This document shows positions 1 through 6,292 of a stretch of 6,579 bases of DNA, in pieces (within the stretch, counting starts at the first letter, position 1; each line of letters starts with the position of its first letter). The notes beneath the pieces are model-generated. The model worked only from the letters and a program-made list of their open reading frames with translations. It was not told the DNA's origin and searched no databases. The stretch lies in assembly GCA_011522905.1 (NCBI GenBank), contig WTIB01000013.1, positions 1 to 6,579 of the forward strand. Direction: 5' to 3'. Both the position numbers and the translations under genes were made by a program. Origin of the DNA: Crocinitomicaceae bacterium. Lineage in GTDB: Bacteria > Bacteroidota > Bacteroidia > Flavobacteriales_D > Crocinitomicaceae.

Positions 1-239
1 GCTGTATCACATGAAGCCCCAATCAAAATTGTATTTCTTTTCTCAAATTCTTTAGCTGCTTCTTGAAAAGCATGAATTTCAGTTGGACAAACAAAAGTGA
101 AATCTTTCGGGTACCAAAACAAGCATACTTTCTTTTTGTTATCTACAGCTTGTTTAAGCACATTAATTTGAAATGCATCTCCCATTTCATCAATAGCCTT
201 TACAGACATATCTGGGAATGTTTTACCTACTAAGGACAT
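1..239 (-). CDS. 2-Cys peroxiredoxin (AhpC/Prx type), N-terminal part, cut by window edge
   Basis: Thiol peroxidase that reduces hydrogen peroxide and organic hydroperoxides in the cytoplasm through a peroxidatic cysteine. The 79 complete codons begin MSLVGKTFPDMSV and contain WYPKDFTFVCPTE (residues 42-54), which carries the full PxxxTxxC active-site motif: P44, T48 and peroxidatic C51. The stretch GASCDTA (74-80) matches the strand that follows in the AhpC/Prx1 group. The resolving cysteine lies beyond the left edge, so the typical 2-Cys assignment is by family resemblance. Two further cysteines, C39 and C77, are present. ATG at 239-237 is the only sensible start, since the family N-terminus begins right there; the leader is A/T-rich with no Shine-Dalgarno sequence. 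It lies downstream of tig on the same strand, 141 nt away, so it may be transcribed separately. I did not assign ahpC because related Prx paralogues share this N-terminus. Confidence 0.93.
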   Translation of the reverse strand, partial: MSLVGKTFPDMSVKAIDEMGDAFQINVLKQAVDNKKKVCLFWYPKDFTFVCPTEIHAFQEAAKEFEKRNTILIGASCDT

Positions 240-332
240 ATTTTTATTTTTTAGTTAATAATTGTTTTCTGGTTGTAAAATTATAATATTCTCTGTGACA
301 AAGAAGAAAATTAATCCCTTCTCAAGCACTTG

Positions 333-355
333 AAAAAAACACCTATCGTATAGAT
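333..355 (-). terminator. Weak candidate intrinsic terminator after tig
   Basis: On the minus strand, 25 nt past the tig stop codon, a short stem ATCTAT / ATAGGT (one T-G wobble, loop ACG, 341-355) is followed by one G and then seven T residues (339-333). Position and U-tract fit an intrinsic terminator for tig, but the stem is short and AU-rich, so termination may be partial. A second small inverted repeat, TCAAG-TG-CTTGA, follows at once (322-333) and has no U-tract after it. Confidence 0.35.
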
Positions 356-380
356 TTTGTTTTTTCAACTGTCAATTAAA

Positions 381-1742
381 TTATTTCTTCTTCCCTGATG
401 CTTTTTTTACAAAGTCATCATAACTTAAATGCTTTTCTTTCATTGGTACATTCTTTTGAAAGTAATCTGAAAGCTTCTTTTCCGTCAAGCGGTCATATAT
501 TCCATTTACTTGTTCCTTATCTTTCAAAAGTTTCATTGCCGTTTCAGTCAATTCTTTGTCATCTGGAGCTGGCATTCCGTACTGAGCGTAATTAGATACC
601 AAAAGAGATTTAGTGAAATCCATTACTTCTTCGTTAGAAATCTGTATGTCATTGTCTTTAAAAATCTTTCCTTGAATCAACTGCCATTTCATAGACTTTA
701 AATACCCATCGAACTCTTTGTCCAAAGTATCATCATCTATTGGCTTTTCATTGGATAGCTTAATCCATCTTTTCAAAAAGCTCTCTGGCATTGAAATTTT
801 CGTTTTGTCCATCAAATATTCATAAATACTTTGGGTAAACAAACGATTAGAATCTTCTTTAAACATATTGGTTAAATCTGATGCTACCTTGTCTTTTAAT
901 TCAGATTCAGACTTCACATCTCCCGCAGGAAAAAGCTTATTGAATAAATCTTCATTCAATTCTGCCATCTCCATTCTCTTAATATCATTTATGGTAAATT
1001 TGAAAAGCTTTGATAAACCATCAAGTTCAGACTCTTCAATTCCGAGCATAGATGCCATATCCTTGGAATCTCTACTTACGGTACTCGGATCTAAAATTAT
1101 TGAGTCATCAACCTTTTTCCCTTTTAATGATTTTATGGCCTTCTTATCCGATAAGAACTCCATTGAAACCGTAGAATTGTGCTCTACACCACCTTCTTTG
1201 GGCTCTTTATTAGAATCAAGCTCTCTAAATAAACCCATTACCATATCCGTTTCTCCTACCTCATCTGTTGATTCAAGCTTTCCATAACGCTTACGTAAAT
1301 CCTCAATTTGCTTAGAAATGAGCTTATCATCTACTTTTACAAGAAAATATTCCATGCTCTTTTTTGAAGACAATGGAACATCAAATTTTGGAGAAAAACC
1401 TATTTCATAAGAAAATTCAAAATCAGCAGGGTTGTCAAGATCTCCTTTAAAGGTGTCATTCTCTACTGGAATTGGATTACCTAAAATTTCTAATTTTTCA
1501 TCCTGGATAAATTTATATAACCCATCATTAGAAATTTTATTTAGTTCTTCAGCTAAAACAGACTTTCCATACTGTTTTTTAATCATTCCGAATGGCACAT
1601 GCCCCGGTCTAAAACCAGGAATTTTAGCATTCTTCCGGTACTTTTCAAGGGTTGTTTTCACCTTAGACTGATAGTCTTCAGAACTGATTTGAACCTTTAG
1701 GATTGCATTAAGCTTGTCAACTTTTTCTTGTACAACGTTCAT
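381..1742 (-). CDS. tig: Trigger factor, ribosome-associated chaperone
   Basis: Chaperone that docks at the ribosomal exit tunnel and shields nascent chains. The 453-residue length fits the family. The N-terminal ribosome-binding domain (about 1-115) carries the signature loop IPGFRPGHVP (41-50), the contact with protein L23. The middle region (about 160-257) occupies the place of the FKBP-type PPIase domain but shows little of its usual glycine/aromatic pattern, so isomerase activity is doubtful. The helical C-terminal chaperone arms run from about 258 to the end, finishing in a lysine-rich tail. ATG at 1742-1740 is chosen because the ribosome-binding domain starts directly there; the leader is AT-rich without a Shine-Dalgarno sequence. 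The gene follows tRNA-Leu and its terminator hairpin by only 25 nt, and I see no good promoter in that gap, so expression may depend on read-through or a promoter further upstream. Confidence 0.96.
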   Translation of the reverse strand: MNVVQEKVDKLNAILKVQISSEDYQSKVKTTLEKYRKNAKIPGFRPGHVPFGMIKKQYGKSVLAEELNKISNDGLYKFIQDEKLEILGNPIPVENDTFKGDLDNPADFEFSYEIGFSPKFDVPLSSKKSMEYFLVKVDDKLISKQIEDLRKRYGKLESTDEVGETDMVMGLFRELDSNKEPKEGGVEHNSTVSMEFLSDKKAIKSLKGKKVDDSIILDPSTVSRDSKDMASMLGIEESELDGLSKLFKFTINDIKRMEMAELNEDLFNKLFPAGDVKSESELKDKVASDLTNMFKEDSNRLFTQSIYEYLMDKTKISMPESFLKRWIKLSNEKPIDDDTLDKEFDGYLKSMKWQLIQGKIFKDNDIQISNEEVMDFTKSLLVSNYAQYGMPAPDDKELTETAMKLLKDKEQVNGIYDRLTEKKLSDYFQKNVPMKEKHLSYDDFVKKASGKKK

Positions 1743-1767
1743 TTTGTAATTATTAAATTAATTCAAT

Positions 1768-1798
1768 AAAAAAGGTCTCGTTCAGTAGAACGAGACCT
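1768..1798 (-). terminator. Strong intrinsic terminator of tRNA-Leu
   Basis: A perfect 11-bp stem, AGGTCTCGTTC / GAACGAGACCT (1798-1788 with 1783-1773), closes a 4-nt TACT loop and runs into six T residues on the minus strand (1773-1768). It starts four nucleotides after the encoded CCA of the tRNA. The U-tract exists only for minus-strand transcription, so it terminates the tRNA transcript and not anything coming from the left. It also lies inside what would be the leader of any read-through transcript reaching tig. Confidence 0.9.
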
Positions 1799-1802
1799 AA
1801 AA

Positions 1803-1887
1803 TGGTGCGGATGGAGGGACTCGAACCCGCACACCTCTCGGCACTAGATCCTAAGTCTAGCGTGTCTACCAATTTCACCACATCCGC
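1803..1887 (-). tRNA. tRNA-Leu (anticodon TAG)
   Basis: An 85-nt class II tRNA including an encoded CCA (1805-1803). The 7-bp acceptor stem GCGGATG / CATCCGC is perfect, with discriminator A at 1806. The anticodon stem CTAGA / TCTAG holds loop CTTAGGA, giving anticodon TAG (1853-1851), which reads CUN leucine codons. The D arm contains AAATTGGTAGA, and the long variable arm is TGCC-GAGA-GGTG, as expected for leucine. The T loop is TTCGAGT. One oddity: the T stem GCGGG / CCCTC has a C-U mismatch at its second pair (1829 with 1815). A promoter with an exact -7 box lies upstream and a strong terminator follows, so it is an independent single-tRNA unit between mlaF and tig. Confidence 0.97.
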
Positions 1888-1943
1888 ATTTATTTCAACT
1901 TGAGAGCAAGCCCTCTTTTCTTTAAACTTTTTTAAAGCGGTTG

Positions 1944-1973
1944 CAAAGATAACTTTTTTTAATAGAAATGAAA
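1944..1973 (-). promoter_or_regulatory. Bacteroidota-type promoter for tRNA-Leu
   Basis: The minus strand reads TATCTTTG at 1951-1944, an exact match to the TAnnTTTG -7 element of the Bacteroidota primary sigma factor. Eighteen bases upstream is TTTC (1973-1970), one base off the TTTG -33 element. Transcription would begin near 1938, giving a leader of about 50 nt before the mature tRNA. That leader contains a small hairpin, GAGGG-CTTG-CTCTC (1902-1915). No terminator with a U-tract is seen between the mlaF stop and this promoter, so mlaEF transcripts may also run into the tRNA. Confidence 0.75.
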
Positions 1974-1980
1974 AGAAAAA

Positions 1981-2748
1981 TTAGCTCCTTGTGTTTTGAA
2001 TGTTTTGGCGAATTTCCTTCATAAATTCAGAAGCATAAACAAAGTTGCTGATCTCAGGATTTTCTGTTGTGATAATAGACTTTTTATCTCCTTGCCACCA
2101 TTTTTTTCCTTCGTGTATAAAAATCACATTCTCACCAATTTCTATAACAGAGTTCATGTCATGTGTGATAACGACTGTAGTCATATCATATTCTTTGGTG
2201 ATATCTTGTATTAATCCATCAATGAGTATCGCAGTTTTAGGGTCTAGACCGGAATTGGGCTCATCACAAAAAAGGTATTTTGGATTCATAGAAATCGCCC
2301 GAGCAATTCCTATTCTTTTTTGCATACCTCCACTACATTCAGAAGGCAAGAGGGAATTTTTACCAGATAAATTAACTCTTTCTAGACAAAAATCAACTCG
2401 CTTCTTAATTTCAAGACTTGACTTATTACTAAACATAGACAATGGAAATCCAACATTTTCTTCTACGTTCATAGAGTCAAATAATGCTGCCCCCTGAAAT
2501 AACATTCCAATTTGCTGTCTAATTTGACTTCTTTGATTACGATTCATGGCTGTAAAATCTCTCCCCTCATATATTACATTACCAGAATCAACCTCATGTA
2601 AGCCTACCATGCATTTTGCCAAAACTGACTTTCCCTGCCCTGACTGACCAATGATTAGATTTACTTTGCCTTTCTCAAACGTGGTAGAGATGTCATGAAG
2701 GACCTGAAGCTCGCCAAAAGACTTATTTATATTATGAACTTCTATCAT
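1981..2748 (-). CDS. mlaF: MlaF-type ABC transporter ATPase for phospholipid transport
   Basis: Cytoplasmic ATPase that powers an MlaE-type permease moving lipids between inner and outer membrane. The 255 residues show all ABC elements in order: Walker A GQSGQGKS (34-41), Q-loop around Q85 in LFQGAALFDSMNV, signature CSGGMQKR (138-145), Walker B YLFCDE (158-163), D-loop SGLD (166-169) and switch histidine H196 in VITHDM. The patterns GAALFDSM and SGGMQKR separate the MlaF/Mkl group from other ABC importers. The signature begins with cysteine where L or I is usual. The ATG overlaps the mlaE stop by one base (TAATG), which points to translational coupling and a shared transporter. No MlaD (MCE) gene follows; the next gene is a tRNA. 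The exact direction and lipid cargo cannot be told from sequence. Confidence 0.93.
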   Translation of the reverse strand: MIEVHNINKSFGELQVLHDISTTFEKGKVNLIIGQSGQGKSVLAKCMVGLHEVDSGNVIYEGRDFTAMNRNQRSQIRQQIGMLFQGAALFDSMNVEENVGFPLSMFSNKSSLEIKKRVDFCLERVNLSGKNSLLPSECSGGMQKRIGIARAISMNPKYLFCDEPNSGLDPKTAILIDGLIQDITKEYDMTTVVITHDMNSVIEIGENVIFIHEGKKWWQGDKKSIITTENPEISNFVYASEFMKEIRQNIQNTRS

Positions 2749-3488
2749 TAAAACAACAATAATTTGGTTAAAACGAAATTGGCCATTAATATCACAACAC
2801 TACTCGTCACAATAGCCTGTGTGGAAGCTTTACCAACATCCAATGATCCTCCTCGAACGTAATATCCGTAATAAGAAGATACAGATACAATAAGAAAAGC
2901 AAAACAAACAGATTTAATTAAGGCATAAGCTATATGAAATGGATCGAAGAATGATCGAATTCCCAGTACATAAACTTCTGTATTAATTAATCCTGAAACC
3001 TGCAAAGCTAACCATCCTCCAATGAGACTAAGGACCATTGAGCAAATGATTAAAATTGGGAAAAAAAGCATTGCAGCTATAATTTTAGGAAGAACCAAAT
3101 AATTTAAAGAATTAACCCCCATTATTTCTAAGGCATCAATTTGCTCAGTAACTCGCATTGTTCCAATTTCTGAGGCAATATTTGAACCCACTTTTCCCGC
3201 AAGAATTAAAGACATTACTGTTGGAGAAAACTCAAGGAAAGTACTTTGCTGAGTAATGTATCCTACTGTATAATCTGGAAGAAGTGGAGTGGTCAACTGA
3301 TAGGCCGTGTTCAATGCAATCACACCTCCCATAAATAGTGACATCAGACCCACAATAAATAATGAGCTAATTCCAATAATTTCGAGTTCAGAGACAATTC
3401 TTCTCCACAAAATTCTCCATTTCGCTGGAATGGCAAAAAGGATTTTTAACATCAAGAAATACCGCCCAAAATGATACAACAACTTCAC
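2748..3488 (-). CDS. mlaE: MlaE-family ABC transporter permease (DUF140)
   Basis: Inner-membrane permease of the Mla-type lipid transporter, partner of the ATPase encoded next. The 246-residue protein has the family hallmark LAGKVGSNIASEIGTMRV (96-113) followed by TEQIDALEIMGV (114-125). Hydrophobic membrane segments are visible at about 38-60, 132-165, 185-207 and 224-246, with an amphipathic N-terminal interface stretch. The start is GTG at 3488-3486: an in-frame stop lies upstream with no ATG between, and starting at the next methionine (M13) would remove the conserved KLLYHFGRYF beginning. Its stop overlaps the mlaF start by one base. The gene diverges from the sprT-like gene with 88 bp between them. 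No Shine-Dalgarno sequence and no convincing promoter box were seen on this strand. Confidence 0.93.
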   Translation of the reverse strand: MKLLYHFGRYFLMLKILFAIPAKWRILWRRIVSELEIIGISSLFIVGLMSLFMGGVIALNTAYQLTTPLLPDYTVGYITQQSTFLEFSPTVMSLILAGKVGSNIASEIGTMRVTEQIDALEIMGVNSLNYLVLPKIIAAMLFFPILIICSMVLSLIGGWLALQVSGLINTEVYVLGIRSFFDPFHIAYALIKSVCFAFLIVSVSSYYGYYVRGGSLDVGKASTQAIVTSSVVILMANFVLTKLLLF

Positions 3489-3511
3489 GATACTAAAATA
3501 AACATAATTTT

Positions 3512-3539
3512 AAAGTTTAAACTTTGATATCACATCAAA
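3512..3539. promoter_or_regulatory. Overlapping dyad symmetries in divergent intergenic region
   Basis: Two inverted repeats overlap in the 88-bp space between the divergent mlaE and sprT-like genes. The first is a perfect 14-nt palindrome, AAAGTTTAAACTTT (3512-3525). The second is TTTGAT-ATCAC-ATCAAA (3523-3539). Their position between two divergent starts is what an operator would occupy, but the region is AT-rich, where short palindromes also arise by chance. No regulator is encoded nearby. Confidence 0.3.
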
Positions 3540-3547
3540 TACCTTTC
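3540..3547 (+). promoter_or_regulatory. Possible -7 box for the sprT-manC-dusB operon
   Basis: TACCTTTC matches seven of eight positions of TAnnTTTG and lies 29 nt before the sprT-like start, giving a plausible leader of about 20-25 nt. The nearest TTTG upstream (3523-3526) is only 13 nt away, shorter than the usual spacing of about 19-21, so the assignment is tentative. Confidence 0.3.
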
Positions 3548-3576
3548 AAATAGTTTAATTAATTTTCATCTTTAAA

Positions 3577-4194
3577 ATGGGCGATACATTAAAATTCAAA
3601 CAGATCCTGTCAAAATATTTACCCAATGATTTTGTACCCTATATTTCAGAATTGATTATGCAATCTGAGGTAAAGTTTAAAATTGTTGCACCGAGACGAA
3701 CAAAGCTTGGGGATTTTAAAGCCAAAGGGGATAAAAGCAACAAGTCACAAATTACGATAAATGGAGATTTGAACCCTTATGCTTTTTTAATTACAACGCT
3801 TCATGAATTAGCTCACTTATACACTTTTAATAAATACAAGAATAAAGTTCGACCCCATGGTAAAGAATGGAAAAAGGAGTTTTCGATTCTTTTGAACCCT
3901 GTTTTAATACATGACGCTCTGCCCAATGAATTAAAAATCGCTCTAGAAAAATCAATCCAGAATTTAAAAGCATCCTCCTGCTCAGATATTCATTTATCAA
4001 GAGCCCTTAAAAAATATGACTCTTCGAAAAGAACCGTGACCTTAGAAGAATTGGATGAAAATACCTGCTTTGCAATCAATAAAAAAACCTATTTAAAGGG
4101 TAAATTGCGTAGAACCCGGTATCTTTGCAAAGAAATGAGCTCAGGTAAATCATATTTAATTCATGCTTTAGCTGAGGTAAATGTATTAGAATGA
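3577..4194 (+). CDS. SprT-like zinc metalloprotease
   Basis: A 205-residue member of the SprT/Spartan-like family, whose eukaryotic relatives cleave DNA-protein crosslinks; the bacterial role is not settled. The zincin motif HELAH (76-80) supplies two zinc ligands and the catalytic glutamate E77, and H94 in RPHGKEWK is the likely third ligand. The N-terminal half (1-100) thus holds the complete catalytic core. The C-terminal part does not show the paired CxxC zinc ribbon of classical SprT; only C135, C164 and C184 are present, in SSCSD, ENTCF and RYLC. It ends in a basic segment KLRRTRYLC followed by SGKSYLIHALAEV. ATG at 3577 has an AT-rich leader without Shine-Dalgarno sequence. Its TGA overlaps the manC ATG (ATGA), so the two are cotranscribed and probably translationally coupled. 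I give no gene symbol because it is not a clear orthologue of E. coli sprT. Confidence 0.88.
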   Translation: MGDTLKFKQILSKYLPNDFVPYISELIMQSEVKFKIVAPRRTKLGDFKAKGDKSNKSQITINGDLNPYAFLITTLHELAHLYTFNKYKNKVRPHGKEWKKEFSILLNPVLIHDALPNELKIALEKSIQNLKASSCSDIHLSRALKKYDSSKRTVTLEELDENTCFAINKKTYLKGKLRRTRYLCKEMSSGKSYLIHALAEVNVLE

Positions 4195-5261
4195 ATAATA
4201 ATTCTACATATTGTTTAATAATGGCTGGAGGAGTTGGAAGTAGGTTCTGGCCCCTATCCACGGAGAACAATCCCAAACAATTCCTAGATATTTTAGGGTC
4301 GGGAAAAAGCTTAATTCAACTTACCTTTGACCGTTTCAATCAAGTCATTCCTGAGAAAAATATTTTTATCCTGACCAATTCAAATTATAAAAACAAGGTT
4401 ATAGAACAATTAGGGGTGGCGCAAGATCAAGTTTTATGTGAGCCTCAGAGAAAAAATACTGCCCCATGCTTGGCATACGCAACTGCAAAAATTCATAAAA
4501 AAGATCCAAATGCACTAATCCTTGTTTCTCCCTCGGATCATTTGATTTTAAATGAAAAGCAATTTTTTGAAGATATACATACCGGCTTAAACAAAGCAAA
4601 AGATTCAGATGATATCGTAACCTTTGGAATTAAACCCACCAGGCCTGATACTGGATATGGATATATAGAATTTGATGCCCCTGGCAATGTGATTTCTAAT
4701 ACTTGTAAAGTAAAACAGTTTAGAGAAAAACCAAATTTAGAAACCGCTAAAACTTTCATTAATCAGGGTAATTTTTATTGGAACTCAGGGATGTTTGTGT
4801 GGAAATCAAATACTGTTATTAAAAGCTTCCAGAAATATTCAAGCGAGCTTTATCAGATATTTTTTGCAAATGATTTACACTACAACACTGAAAATGAAAT
4901 GCAATTTTTAGATAATGCTTTCCAGCAGTGTGAGGATATTTCAATTGATTACGCGCTTCTTGAAAAGGAACCCAACATATCTGTTGTACTTTCTTCATTT
5001 GATTGGAGTGATTTGGGCACTTGGGGTAGCCTTCAAAATCTGCTTGAAAAAGACCATAATAATAACACCAAAAACAATGAGAATACCTATTTTTTTAATA
5101 GTACTAATTGTCTAGTGAAGGCAGAATCTGATAAGACGATTTTAATTGATGGGCTTGAAGGTTATATTGTCATCGATACTAAAGATCGATTAATGATATT
5201 GAGTGCTGAAAATGAACAAGAGCTAAAAACATATCTAAAAAAAATAAATAAAACCCAATAA
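4191..5261 (+). CDS. manC: Mannose-1-phosphate guanylyltransferase
   Basis: Cytoplasmic enzyme that makes GDP-mannose from mannose-1-phosphate and GTP, the precursor of GDP-fucose and other sugars used in surface polysaccharide and glycoprotein synthesis. The 356 residues hold the nucleotidyltransferase signature GGVGSRFWPLS (13-23) and PKQF (28-31), then EPQRKNTAP (84-92), the metal-binding PSDH (114-117), GYGYIE (155-160), REKP (178-181), FYWNSGMF (195-202) and DWSDLGTW (271-278). It stops after the short C-terminal beta-helix region and lacks the cupin phosphomannose isomerase domain of bifunctional ManC/AlgA enzymes, so it should be monofunctional. ATG at 4191 overlaps the preceding stop by four bases; the TAA at the end overlaps the dusB ATG by one base. 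No other polysaccharide gene is in the window, so the sugar's final use cannot be read from context. Confidence 0.95.
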   Translation: MNNNSTYCLIMAGGVGSRFWPLSTENNPKQFLDILGSGKSLIQLTFDRFNQVIPEKNIFILTNSNYKNKVIEQLGVAQDQVLCEPQRKNTAPCLAYATAKIHKKDPNALILVSPSDHLILNEKQFFEDIHTGLNKAKDSDDIVTFGIKPTRPDTGYGYIEFDAPGNVISNTCKVKQFREKPNLETAKTFINQGNFYWNSGMFVWKSNTVIKSFQKYSSELYQIFFANDLHYNTENEMQFLDNAFQQCEDISIDYALLEKEPNISVVLSSFDWSDLGTWGSLQNLLEKDHNNNTKNNENTYFFNSTNCLVKAESDKTILIDGLEGYIVIDTKDRLMILSAENEQELKTYLKKINKTQ

Positions 5262-6259
5262 TGGTTAAAATCAGAAACATAGAATTGGGTGATTTTCCGC
5301 TTTTACTTGCACCAATGGAAGATGTAAGCGATCCGCCATTTAGAGCATTGTGTAAAAGGTATGGAGCTGATTTAATGTACACTGAATTTATTTCATCTGA
5401 GGGACTTATTCGTGATGCATTGAAGAGCAGGCAAAAACTAGACATATACGAAAATGAAAGACCTATTGGGATTCAGATATTCGGCTCAGATATTGAAAGC
5501 ATGAAAAAAGCTACAGAAATTACCGAGCAATCAAATCCGAATATCATTGATATCAACTACGGTTGTCCAGTTAAAAAGGTAGCTTGTAAAGGTGCAGGAG
5601 CAGGAATTCTTCAAGACATCCCCAAAATGGTTAAAATGACAGCCGAAATCGTGAAATCGACCAAACTTCCTGTTACCGTTAAAACAAGATTGGGCTGGGA
5701 TGATAAATCAAAATACATTGTTGAAGTTGCAGAACGTTTACAAGATGTTGGAATTGAAGCTATTTCAATTCATGGACGAACGAGAAAACAGATGTACAAA
5801 GGAAGCGCTGATTGGTCATTGATTGCTGAGACCAAAAACAACCCTCGACTACATATCCCTGTCTTTGGAAATGGTGATATTGATTCTCCTGAAAAAGCCA
5901 TTGAGTATAAAAACAAATATGGTGTTGACGGTGTAATGATTGGAAGGGCTAGCATTGGAAATCCATGGGTTTTTAGAGAGATAAAGCACTATATAAAATA
6001 CGAGACTCACATGCCACGTCCCTCATTTAAAGATAAAGTCGAGGCAGTTCAAGAACACCTCACATCAAGTATTGAATGGAAGGGTGTAAAATTAGGAGTG
6101 GCAGAAATGAAAAGGCATTACGCCAATTATTTCAAAGGGATATCCAATTTCAAAGAAATAAAAACCCAACTGGTCACCTCAAATGATTTGGGTGAGCTCA
6201 ATGAAATTCTAGAAAAACTACATCAAGATTCGGAAAATTTCGAATTCGTATTAAGTTGA
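5261..6259 (+). CDS. dusB: tRNA-dihydrouridine synthase, DusB type
   Basis: FMN enzyme that reduces specific uridines in the D loop of tRNAs to dihydrouridine using NADPH. The 332-residue protein has the TIM-barrel motifs in order: LAPMEDVSDPPFR (16-28), NYGCPVKKV (99-107) with catalytic acid C102, the FMN-contacting K141 in VKTRLGW, IHGRTRKQMYKGSADW (170-185) with H171, FGNGDI (202-207) and MIGRASIGNPWVF (226-238). The C-terminal helical tRNA-binding domain contains EMKRHYANYFKG (282-293), typical of DusB. The alternative, another Dus subgroup, is less likely given that element. The ATG at 5261 shares its A with the manC TAA (TAATG), making this the third gene of a tight operon. A NUMOD4-type gene starts 33 nt further on, with no terminator hairpin visible between. 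Confidence 0.95.
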   Translation: MVKIRNIELGDFPLLLAPMEDVSDPPFRALCKRYGADLMYTEFISSEGLIRDALKSRQKLDIYENERPIGIQIFGSDIESMKKATEITEQSNPNIIDINYGCPVKKVACKGAGAGILQDIPKMVKMTAEIVKSTKLPVTVKTRLGWDDKSKYIVEVAERLQDVGIEAISIHGRTRKQMYKGSADWSLIAETKNNPRLHIPVFGNGDIDSPEKAIEYKNKYGVDGVMIGRASIGNPWVFREIKHYIKYETHMPRPSFKDKVEAVQEHLTSSIEWKGVKLGVAEMKRHYANYFKGISNFKEIKTQLVTSNDLGELNEILEKLHQDSENFEFVLS

Positions 6260-6292
6260 TGAACTATTTTAATTTCATTTTGTTTTCTTTTC

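Noticed and set aside
321..339. Inverted repeat TCAAG-TG-CTTGA next to an A/T run as a plus-strand or second minus-strand terminator
   Set aside because: The run of A's follows the hairpin on the plus strand and the T's precede it on the minus strand, so neither strand has a U-tract after the stem.
868..1287. Plus-strand open frame of 139 codons opposite tig
   Set aside because: It lies wholly antisense to the clearly real tig gene and its serine/leucine-rich translation has the look of a shadow frame; no family resemblance.
2045..2497. Plus-strand open frame of 150 codons opposite mlaF
   Set aside because: Antisense shadow of a conserved ABC ATPase with all motifs intact on the minus strand; no recognisable domain or leader.
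3499..3506. TATGTTTA on the minus strand as a -7 box for mlaE
   Set aside because: It fits seven of eight positions but would start transcription only a few bases before the GTG, and no -33 element is found at the proper spacing.
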